Of a DNA stretch of 9,830 bases, positions 1-5,181 are shown piece after piece. Within the stretch, counting starts at the first letter, position 1, and every line of letters starts with the position of its first letter. The notes under the pieces were generated by a model. The model was given only the letters and a program-made list of their open reading frames with translations, had not been told where the DNA came from and searched no databases. A program made the translations under genes and the position numbers. Source of the DNA: an uncultured Planctomycetaceae bacterium (GTDB taxonomy: Bacteria > Planctomycetota > Planctomycetia > Planctomycetales > Planctomycetaceae); the NCBI GenBank assembly GCA_903921605.1, contig CAIXQV010000345.1:1-9830 (forward strand). The letters run 5' to 3'.

Positions 1-137
1 ACATCCAGAATCGCAGACCGCCGCCCCATCAGAAACCGGATCAACGTCAGCGGCGTAACAGCCTGCGGCCGCGCTTCTTCAGCCAGCCTTTCTTCGGACG
101 GTGTCTGTAGCGCGAACTCTGCAGAAGGATTTGTCAT
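1..137 (-). CDS. Probable membrane protein, N-terminal fragment (cut by window edge)
   Basis: An open minus-strand frame begins at an ATG at 135-137 and runs off the left edge, giving 45 codons. The visible protein starts MTNPSAEFALQTPSEERLAE and continues to a segment reading TPLTLIRFLMGRRSAILDV. An acidic, polar head followed by a short basic-hydrophobic segment (RFLMGRR) resembles the start of some planctomycete multi-pass membrane proteins of unknown function. That resemblance is from memory and is not proven by this fragment. No strong Shine-Dalgarno sequence is visible before the ATG. The gene points away from the Cys-rich gene at 600, so the gap between them is a divergent promoter region. 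Function unknown. Confidence 0.55.
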   Translation of the reverse strand, partial: MTNPSAEFALQTPSEERLAEEARPQAVTPLTLIRFLMGRRSAILD

Positions 138-220
138 GTGTGTCTCAAATGATGGTCGGTGGTGCTGCGGCGGCTATACCGCGAGGTTACAGTGTTAAAA
201 GTTTCCCGCCACAACACCAC

Positions 221-260
221 TGTCACTGAGGATGTAGAAATGTCACTGAGGATGTAGAAA
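221..260. repeat. Perfect 20-bp tandem duplication
   Basis: The unit TGTCACTGAGGATGTAGAAA occurs twice back to back at 221-240 and 241-260 with no mismatch. The sequence before it (CACCAC) and after it (GCCATT) does not continue the pattern, so it is a simple two-copy duplication. It lies in the divergent intergenic region, 84 bp upstream of the minus-strand gene start. A recent slippage or duplication event is the simplest reading. A paired regulator site is possible but unsupported. Confidence 0.95.
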
Positions 261-390
261 GCCATTCTGTGAATCATCTGTCGACGAAACGTCTACGTTC
301 CTGTTCTGTACAGATGACAGATTGACGGAAAGTGACTGGCGTGTGAAAATGGGAAGGTGAAAACGGCCTGAGATGACGGGATTTGTCTCA

Positions 391-431
391 GACTGGTCGA
401 AAAGTTTGACGTGTTCTGAAATTTCGCAGTC
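391..431. repeat. Bulged inverted repeat (possible hairpin)
   Basis: GACTG (391-395) and CGAAA (398-402), separated by a 2-nt bulge, are complementary to TTTCG (422-426) and CAGTC (427-431). This gives 10 paired bases around a 19-nt loop. There is no U-tract, so it is not an intrinsic terminator. It could form in a long 5' leader of the gene at 600 or be chance. Confidence 0.35.
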
Positions 432-488
432 CAAAAGCCAGAGCCAGCGTAAAATCCTGAGGTCAGATTCTCAGCAACACTTGTCGAC

Positions 489-504
489 TGTGAGCGACTT
501 CACA
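489..504. promoter_or_regulatory. CRP/FNR-like palindromic operator candidate
   Basis: TGTGA (489-493), a 6-nt spacer GCGACT and TCACA (500-504) match the bipartite TGTGA-N6-TCACA consensus of CRP-type regulators. The symmetry extends one base each side (C488/G505). It lies 95 bp upstream of the ATG at 600, a plausible position for an activator or repressor site. The motif match is seen directly. That a CRP/FNR-family protein of this organism binds here is inference. Confidence 0.4.
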
Positions 505-599
505 GAACGTCCCGAAACGACCACACTCATTGACGTCCAGCCTGCTTTGACAATCAGCTCACGAAGAGTCCGCACTTTACTTTCCCGGAGATCATTGAA

Positions 600-1010
600 A
601 TGAAATCACTGTTTCTTCTCGTCGCAATCGCCAGCACTGCGTACGTGAGTTATTCGTACAGTTCAACAGATGGCAAAAGCTGCCTTGTTTGCCCAATGAC
701 GGGCGAGTCAGTCTTCACATCGGCCGAAGCTGAAACAGAAGCAGGCCCATGCTGTGCCAGCGGAACTGCGTCTCTATTGACAGGTCTTGCAGGCGACGCT
801 TCTTCATGTTGCAGTGAAGCATCTGGCAGTTGCTGTGCCAAAGGCGACACTGACGCCACGTTGACTTCCGCCGCTGGTGCTGAATGCGAAGCAAGCGGCG
901 AAAAAGGCTGCTGCAAAGACAAAGCGGACGCTGTAGATGTCACTGAAACCCCGGAAGCAATCGCTCCTGAAGGCCAGGAAGTTGTCGCTGAGTTGACCGA
1001 AGCGGAGTAA
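600..1010 (+). CDS. Small secreted cysteine-rich protein of unknown function
   Basis: This is a 136-residue protein. The start is supported by GGAG at 587-590, nine bases before the ATG. Residues 1-20 form a Sec-type signal peptide or N-terminal anchor (MKSLFLLVAIASTAYVSYSY). No lipobox cysteine follows it, so it is probably not a lipoprotein. The mature part has 11 cysteines: 28 and 31 (a CxxC in SCLVCPMTGE), four adjacent pairs (51-52, 70-71, 78-79, 104-105) and Cys96. Between them are Ala/Ser/Gly/Glu-rich stretches, and the last 30 residues are acidic. Histidine is absent. This spacing could serve thiolate metal binding or disulfide bonding outside the cytoplasm. Both are inference, and I do not recognise a named family. 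The gene appears monocistronic, with a CRP-like palindrome upstream and a clear terminator 42 bp downstream. Confidence 0.8.
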   Translation: MKSLFLLVAIASTAYVSYSYSSTDGKSCLVCPMTGESVFTSAEAETEAGPCCASGTASLLTGLAGDASSCCSEASGSCCAKGDTDATLTSAAGAECEASGEKGCCKDKADAVDVTETPEAIAPEGQEVVAELTEAE

Positions 1011-1051
1011 TCCGGCTTTCGCGTACTGCAAAGAACTCTCCGCCAGAATTC

Positions 1052-1083
1052 AAGGAGTCGTACAGAAGTGCGACTCCTTTTTT
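1052..1083 (+). terminator. Intrinsic terminator of the Cys-rich gene
   Basis: AAGGAGTCG (1052-1060) pairs perfectly with CGACTCCTT (1071-1079) around a 10-nt loop. It runs into a six-T tract at 1078-1083. It starts 42 bp after the stop codon of the 600-1010 gene and is correctly oriented to end its transcript. Confidence 0.88.
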
Positions 1084-1095
1084 CATGCCATGGGA

Positions 1096-1135
1096 CAAGA
1101 CACGGGTCAGCAAAGTGCCGTTTCATCGTGTCTTG
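1096..1135. repeat. 9-bp perfect inverted repeat between terminator and Uma2 gene
   Basis: CAAGACACG (1096-1104) is exactly complementary to CGTGTCTTG (1127-1135), separated by 22 nt. It begins 12 bp after the T-tract of the preceding terminator and lies about 120 bp upstream of the Uma2-family start. No T-run follows. It could be an operator or a leader hairpin. No known family is recognised. Confidence 0.45.
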
Positions 1136-1257
1136 AGCATCTTCGTTTAACGACAACGCCGTTGCTTAGCTCTGCCAGTACGATCAAAAACCTGATGCTT
1201 TTCTTGGATCGCTGAGTTATCTTACGGCGGTCCCATAGTTCTGAGAAGGAGCAAACC

Positions 1258-1857
1258 GTGTCGACAGCACGCAATAGAATCACGCCACAGGAGTATGTGA
1301 TTCGCGAACGCCAGGCGCCGATCAAAAGCGAATTCTATCAGGGGGAGATTTTCGCGATGGGCGGGGGCTCCGCGAATCACAGCTTGATCGCGGCGAATTT
1401 TGTGGGAGAAGCTCGCAACTCGCTCAAGGGCAGGCCATGCGCCGTCTTCAACAGTGATCTTCGGGTTCAGGTCCAGTCGACGGGTCTGTATACATATCCT
1501 GATGCGACTATCGTCTGTGGCGAGCTGTTGTTTGATGACGATCATCGCGACACGCTTCTTAATCCCACGGTGATCGTGGAAGTCCTTTCTGATTCGACGG
1601 AAAAATACGACCGCGGTAAGAAGTCTCACCACTATCGCCAGATTGCATCATTGAAAGAACTGATTCTGATCGCACAGGATCGTTCTCATGTCGAACGATT
1701 CACTCGCCAGGCAAACGGCGACTGGCTGTTTCACGAACAGAAAGAACTTACAGCAGATTTCGAATTAAAATCGCTCGGCATTTCCATCGCTATCTCGGAG
1801 TTGTATCGCGGCGTGAAGTTCGAACCGATTGAGGATGACGTCAACGCCAGTCGCTGA
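1258..1857 (+). CDS. Uma2-family (DUF820) putative restriction-endonuclease-fold protein
   Basis: This 199-residue protein matches the Uma2/DUF820 family, whose fold belongs to the PD-(D/E)XK nuclease superfamily. It starts at a GTG with a good ribosome site (AGAAGGAG at 1244-1251, six bases upstream). Family landmarks in order are ITPQEY (8-13), the FYQGEIFAMGG segment (26-36) followed by NHS (40-42), NSDLRV (65-70), YPDATIVC (80-87) with the putative catalytic Asp82, VIVEVLSDST (105-114) with Glu108, and the YDRGKK segment (117-122). Length is normal for the family. Members are very abundant in planctomycetes and cyanobacteria, and their biological role is unresolved; nuclease activity is inferred from the fold. 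It stands alone, converges on the radical SAM gene with only 6 bp between the stop codons, and has no intrinsic terminator of its own. Confidence 0.9.
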   Translation: MSTARNRITPQEYVIRERQAPIKSEFYQGEIFAMGGGSANHSLIAANFVGEARNSLKGRPCAVFNSDLRVQVQSTGLYTYPDATIVCGELLFDDDHRDTLLNPTVIVEVLSDSTEKYDRGKKSHHYRQIASLKELILIAQDRSHVERFTRQANGDWLFHEQKELTADFELKSLGISIAISELYRGVKFEPIEDDVNASR

Positions 1858-1863
1858 CCCCGA

Positions 1864-3174
1864 TTAGTTCGTACGAGAATTGCTTCTCGCCGTATTGCGG
1901 ATTCGGCGGCGGATTTGGTTGCGACGCCGTGTCGCGCTGGCGGAGAAGACGCGGCGCAGGACGTTGCGGAAGCCGGCTTCCAGATCTTCTACTGTCATGT
2001 AGTCCGGCTGATAAGTTACGTCAAACAACGTGTAGGCCGACCATCCACGTTCGACCAGCAGGCGTCCTTCCGATTGCAGTTGACGATAAAGACTGGTCCC
2101 GGGAAACGGAGTTTGCAGCGTGACCTGGATCTCGGCCAAAGAACAGTTCAACAGAAATTCCGTCAGTGATTCCAGCGACTGAGCGGTCTCGCCGTCAGCT
2201 CCGATGATGAAGCAGCCATTCACAGCCACTCCCGCACTCTGAATGGCATCGACCGCGTTCATGATCCGATTCAGCTCCGCCTGTTTTTCGCCCATGCCAG
2301 GATAGCGAAACACCAGTGATTCGATTCCCATCAGCACTTGCTGACATCCGGATGAGGCCAGTCTTTGCAGGATTTCGGGACGTTCGCCAATCCGCCAGTC
2401 GGCTTCAGTAAACCAGCGTGCTCTGGCGTCCTGCAGCGCGTCGAACAGAGGATTCACATCGCGTGAACCGGCGAACGTGTTATCGTCCGCCAATTCGATC
2501 AGAGGTCGCGACATGAGCCGCTGAATTACGGCCAGCTCTTCGCGAATTCGCTCAACGGGTTTTTCAGCAAATCGACTTAGCAATCGACTGGCTCCACAGA
2601 AACCACAGGCCAGCGGGCAACCGGCCTGCGTCTGCAAAGTGAATCGTGCGGGCGTCTGAGACAGGAGGTCGAAGCGAGGCATCGGCCACAGCGGCATCGT
2701 GTTCAGCGGGACCACATAGCGGCGCTGCAGAGTCCCCGCCAATACATCCTGCAGCACCTGAGGCCAGACAGATTCTCCTCGTCCCACGATCACGGAATCG
2801 CACCACGTCTCTGCTTCTTCCGGACAGGCACTGGCATGCAGTCCCCCGATGATGGTTGGAATCTGGTGGGCTCGAAGACGAGCAGCAAGGCGATAGGCCT
2901 CTTCGATAGACGCGGTCAGTGCCGAGATCGCGACAAGATCCGGCTTATCGGCAAGGATTCTTTCGATCGACTGTTCGCACACCTCGGACGTCCCGCGATA
3001 GCTGCACGTCCACGGTTCTGGCGTCATTCCGGCAAGTGTCAGCACGCCCAGCGCCGGCAGTTCAGCGATTGCGGAAGCTCGCTGCTGCAGTCCGGGAAGG
3101 CTCATCCCGAGTTCCAGCATCTGCGGCTCGCGCACGCGAAAGCCGGTCATCGGTACAAAGGTGACATGCGGCAC
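1864..3174 (-). CDS. B12-binding-domain radical SAM protein
   Basis: This 436-residue protein starts at a GTG (3172-3174) preceded by a weak GGCGGGTGA ribosome site. Residues 1-150 resemble the Rossmann-like cobalamin-binding domain of class B radical SAM enzymes, with LPALGVLTLAG (39-49), DLVAISALTASIEEAYRLA (79-97) and the GGLHASACPEEA loop (110-121). The radical SAM core follows, with CxxxCxxC at Cys186, Cys190 and Cys193 for the 4Fe-4S cluster, ADDNTF (229-234), the GIES segment (283-286) and the PFPGTSLY segment (356-363). The last 20 residues are very Arg-rich (RRRNQIRRRIRN). No clear DxHxxG cobalamin motif is seen, as in many members of this group. Such enzymes catalyse methylations or other radical reactions; the substrate cannot be read from the sequence. 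The His-rich gene 3265-3510 lies 90 bp upstream on the same strand. Confidence 0.87.
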   Translation of the reverse strand: MPHVTFVPMTGFRVREPQMLELGMSLPGLQQRASAIAELPALGVLTLAGMTPEPWTCSYRGTSEVCEQSIERILADKPDLVAISALTASIEEAYRLAARLRAHQIPTIIGGLHASACPEEAETWCDSVIVGRGESVWPQVLQDVLAGTLQRRYVVPLNTMPLWPMPRFDLLSQTPARFTLQTQAGCPLACGFCGASRLLSRFAEKPVERIREELAVIQRLMSRPLIELADDNTFAGSRDVNPLFDALQDARARWFTEADWRIGERPEILQRLASSGCQQVLMGIESLVFRYPGMGEKQAELNRIMNAVDAIQSAGVAVNGCFIIGADGETAQSLESLTEFLLNCSLAEIQVTLQTPFPGTSLYRQLQSEGRLLVERGWSAYTLFDVTYQPDYMTVEDLEAGFRNVLRRVFSASATRRRNQIRRRIRNTARSNSRTN

Positions 3175-3264
3175 GGATCACCCGCCAGAATTTCTGCGGC
3201 ACGTGCTTATAAGTCTGACCACAGGACAGTGGGAACGTGCAGCGAGGGCCAGTGGTGACGGACG

Positions 3265-3510
3265 CTACCGTGACTGAGCAGCGGAGATAGTCTCGACAGT
3301 TTTCTGAGATCGCTTCTTGAATTGTCGTCGCACTACAAAGACTGCCGCCGTGATCACCAAAGCGGCGTAGAGTCCGACGACAGAGTGCGACGGATTGACC
3401 ACGTAATGGAGAATTCCCTCTGTATGGTCCGGATGTCCGTGGCCTTCGTGAGCCTGAACGATCGGGGCGGCAAACAGCATCAGGGAAACAGCAATCAGAC
3501 GTCGTGGCAT
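3265..3510 (-). CDS. Small His-rich single-span membrane protein
   Basis: This is an 81-residue protein. Residues 1-20 are a typical signal peptide (basic MPRR, hydrophobic core, IVQA before the likely cleavage site), so the predicted mature protein begins with His21. It opens HEGHGHPDH, with histidines at 21, 24, 26, 29, 35 and 42. Residues about 45-60 form one transmembrane helix, followed by a basic tail (RRQFKKRSQKT) that would stay in the cytoplasm. The His cluster would therefore face the periplasm and could bind a transition metal; this is inference. A GGAG lies 11 bases before the ATG. The gene is upstream of and co-directional with the radical SAM gene, with 90 bp between, so co-transcription is plausible. 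I do not recognise a named family. Alternatively the first helix is an uncleaved anchor. Confidence 0.75.
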   Translation of the reverse strand: MPRRLIAVSLMLFAAPIVQAHEGHGHPDHTEGILHYVVNPSHSVVGLYAALVITAAVFVVRRQFKKRSQKTVETISAAQSR

Positions 3511-3561
3511 TTTGAAATCGACTCCGAGAAATCACAGGAGGTAAAGAATCCAAGTCCCGGC

Positions 3562-3573
3562 TTGTCTCGACAA
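3562..3573. promoter_or_regulatory. TTGTC-TC-GACAA palindrome, operator candidate
   Basis: TTGTC (3562-3566) and GACAA (3569-3573) form a dyad with a 2-bp centre, 51 bp upstream of the His-rich gene's ATG. It is too tight to form an RNA hairpin but suits a dimeric DNA-binding protein. Short enough to be chance. Confidence 0.22.
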
Positions 3574-3644
3574 CGTTTTTTCCGAACGCGGTCACCAATG
3601 AGGCAATGGTCTCAATGATGCATCCCGCGAAAACCCGGCCTCAT

Positions 3645-3650
3645 TTTATA
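3645..3650 (-). promoter_or_regulatory. Possible -10 element for the His-rich/radical SAM genes
   Basis: Read on the minus strand this is TATAAA in the context GGTATAAAATG, about 135 bp upstream of the ATG at 3510. It stands out in an otherwise GC-balanced region. No good -35 hexamer lies 16-18 bp upstream, so support is weak. Confidence 0.25.
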
Positions 3651-3822
3651 CCGTGCAGAGAATAACGTTCAGGAACTGCTCAACAGGGACTTCAAACAAA
3701 TCATATTCGGCTGCGGCGAACGGTAACAACTCCGGCTTGCGGTTGCCACGTTAATCCAATCAAGTCGCAATCGCGAAAATCACTCCAACGAAGCACATGG
3801 CCTAAGGATACATCAGGGCAAA

Positions 3823-4869
3823 TTATTCGGGTGGCGTTTCAGGAGCGGGGGAAGCATCGCCATCGCTGTTTGCTCGCCCACGGCGTCTTCCGCGGCGTCG
3901 ACCACGGCGTCGAGGTCGTCGCTCACCATCCGGTCCAATTGTTTCGTCCGGCCCGGAGTCTGTAGCATCCATGTCATCGTCTTCATCGTTGGCCGGGCCG
4001 TTCAGAGCTGACTGCGACCCAGCCAGAACTGGAGCACCGGTTCCCTCCAGACCTGTCTCGAAATCATCCTCCACAACCTGTCGAGATCGCTCAGGCTTCG
4101 CAGGCCCACGGGATCGTTCACGAGGAGGCCGGTTGCCGGCAGTTTCTGACTTTGCCTGTTCGCTTCTTGGCTGTTCGCTTTTTGGCCTGTCAGAGGCTTG
4201 CACGCGATCTGTCGCTTGTGCTCGATCTGTCGCTGGCCTGTCTGCTTGCGGCCTGTCTGCTTGCGGCCTGTCGATTGGTCCTCGATCTGTCTGTCCTCGT
4301 TGCGCGGACTGTCGATCATTTCTTGGGCCATTGTTTCGTTGACGATCATTTCCCGATGGACGTGCATCACCTCGCGGTGAATTGCGATCCTGCTGCCGCG
4401 GTGGACGTTCACGACGTGTTCCGAAGTTCCCCTGATTGTTACGCGGAGGAGACGAGTTCTGGGAACCAGTTGAGGAATCATTGTCCTCGGCCGAGTCGGA
4501 AGAATTGCTCTCGCCGCCTTCGACACCAACCCCAAACTCCGGCGGCTGGAACCGCTCGATATCATCCGACAGTTTGCGACGTCCGGGAAACTGAACTCGA
4601 GGAGGCGGCAACTGCGGGACGTATGGCACGTGGGGTTCTTCGACAATCTCCTCTTCGACCAACTCACTGGGATCCGGAGGACTGAGGAAAGCCGAGACGT
4701 CAGGAGAAACGGTTTTTGGACGCTCCAGCGGTGTCATAAACCGCGGCGGGTCCACACACTCGCAGGTGTAACTGGTCGTGAAGCCCGGCGCATGAACTTC
4801 TCGCCCACACGCTGCGCAGCGGAAGACCCGCAAGACTCGAAGATCGTACTGAAGCGACGGACCTTTCAT
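3823..4869 (-). CDS. Zinc-ribbon-like protein with long disordered region and Arg-rich tail
   Basis: The protein has 348 residues from the ATG at 4867-4869, chosen because AAAGG lies five bases upstream. The frame stays open 58 codons further up, but that part has no ribosome site. Residues 18-38 carry a Cys4 knuckle (Cys18, Cys21, Cys36, Cys38; FRCAACGREV, then CEC), likely a small zinc ribbon. Residues 45-115 are Pro-rich with an acidic patch (ELVEEEIVEE). Residues 120-265 are Asn/Ser/Gln/Arg/Asp-rich and repetitive, with DRPQA-type units near 199-228. A DEDDDMDATD acidic run (295-304) precedes the Arg/Gly tail RRPRRRGRRRGRRRG (317-331). The pattern suggests a cytoplasmic nucleic-acid-binding or scaffold protein that is mostly disordered, but this is inference. 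I do not recognise a family of known function. It is divergent from the hydrolase at 5182. Confidence 0.75.
   Translation of the reverse strand: MKGPSLQYDLRVLRVFRCAACGREVHAPGFTTSYTCECVDPPRFMTPLERPKTVSPDVSAFLSPPDPSELVEEEIVEEPHVPYVPQLPPPRVQFPGRRKLSDDIERFQPPEFGVGVEGGESNSSDSAEDNDSSTGSQNSSPPRNNQGNFGTRRERPPRQQDRNSPRGDARPSGNDRQRNNGPRNDRQSAQRGQTDRGPIDRPQADRPQADRPATDRAQATDRVQASDRPKSEQPRSEQAKSETAGNRPPRERSRGPAKPERSRQVVEDDFETGLEGTGAPVLAGSQSALNGPANDEDDDMDATDSGPDETIGPDGERRPRRRGRRRGRRRGRANSDGDASPAPETPPE
4235..4272. repeat. 15-bp tandem repeat, about 2.5 copies, inside a coding region
   Basis: GGCCTGTCTGCTTGC occurs at 4235-4249 and 4250-4264, followed by a partial copy at 4265-4272. On the minus strand it encodes successive ADRPQ-like pentapeptides of the disordered region. 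Being 15 bp it changes the protein by whole pentapeptides, and it sits in a broader degenerate series of GATCTGTC/GCCTGTC units (about 4187-4290). Confidence 0.85.
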
Positions 4870-5181
4870 GGTAACCTTTGCTGGCGAACAACATCCATCG
4901 GGGTAAATTCCGAGCAGTCTTTGAACACGTTGGAGCGGAGTGTAGCTAACGCAGGCCGACTGCGGGAGCGTGTGACGGGAGTTCTCTGGACACGAGTGCA
5001 GCTTCAATGTTTGGCCGAAGCAGAATCGGGGACTGCAAACCATTGCCGTTCAGAAATCCGGTGTGGTTTGCGTTATCGGGTGCATGGCATCTACCATTGG
5101 TTTGTACCTTGTATTTTTGTGCCGTTTGGCTCATCAAGATCTTCGTGGTTCCTGCTCAGCGTAATTCGGAGGTTCCGCAGT
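4870..5181. other. Divergent promoter region
   Basis: This 312-bp region lies between the starts of the minus-strand zinc-ribbon gene and the plus-strand hydrolase. Open frames extend into it from both sides (minus to 5043, plus back to 4630), but neither extension has a ribosome site and they would overlap each other. No clear -35/-10 pair is visible. The notable structure is an inverted repeat at 5035-5071. Confidence 0.5.
5035..5071. repeat. Inverted repeat / two-part hairpin in the divergent region
   Basis: GCAAACCA (5035-5042) is perfectly complementary to TGGTTTGC (5064-5071). Inside it, CCG (46-48 within this line, i.e. 5046-5048) pairs with CGG (5059-5061), with flanking G-U pairs and a one-base bulge. 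This leaves a loop of about 10 nt. No T-run follows on either strand. On the plus strand it lies 111 bp before the hydrolase ATG, where it could be a leader structure or an operator. Confidence 0.5.

Larger units (their letters stand above)
138..599. other. Gene-free divergent intergenic region
   Basis: This 462-bp stretch separates the minus-strand fragment at 1-137 from the plus-strand Cys-rich gene at 600. Open frames exist on both strands (minus 243-434, plus 373-603), but their translations are polar, without recognisable motifs or a ribosome binding site, and I treat them as chance. The region holds a perfect 20-bp tandem duplication, a 10-bp palindrome TCTGTACAGA at 305-314, a bulged inverted repeat at 391-431 and a CRP-like palindrome at 489-504. 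These are listed separately. A TTGACA at 547-552 has no matching -10 box at normal spacing. Confidence 0.6.
3511..3822. other. Gene-free intergenic region between two minus-strand genes
   Basis: This 312-bp gap separates the stop of the zinc-ribbon gene (3823) from the start of the His-rich gene (3510), both on the minus strand. A long minus-strand frame, 3062-3598, crosses it out of frame with both neighbours and has no motifs, so it is not counted. The gap holds a small palindrome at 3562-3573 and a TATAAA -10-like box at 3645-3650 on the minus strand. No U-tailed terminator for the upstream gene is visible. Confidence 0.55.

Noticed and set aside
547..552. TTGACA as a sigma70-type -35 for the Cys-rich gene
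   Set aside because: No -10-like hexamer lies 16-18 bp downstream, and TTTACT at 576 is too far away.
373..603. 76-codon plus-strand frame overlapping the ATG of the Cys-rich gene by 4 bp (ATGA)
   Set aside because: The overlap looks like coupling, but the translation is polar and featureless, there is no ribosome site, and it runs through the CRP-like palindrome.
650..1156. 168-codon minus-strand open frame opposite the Cys-rich gene
   Set aside because: It is antisense to a gene with signal peptide, ribosome site and terminator. Its translation has no motif and its start has no ribosome site.
3062..3598. 178-codon minus-strand frame covering the His-rich gene and the start of the radical SAM gene
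   Set aside because: It is out of frame with two well-supported genes on the same strand and shows no domain.
4002..4667. 221-codon minus-strand frame inside the zinc-ribbon gene
   Set aside because: It is a shifted-frame shadow of the repetitive Arg/Asp-rich coding region.
4870..5043. Upstream extension of the zinc-ribbon protein (58 codons)
   Set aside because: There is no ribosome site at 5043, whereas AAAGG lies correctly before the ATG at 4869. The extension shows no recognisable motif.
4630..5181. In-frame upstream extension of the hydrolase (184 codons)
   Set aside because: It overlaps the opposite-strand zinc-ribbon gene, lacks a ribosome site and would bury the signal peptide inside the protein.
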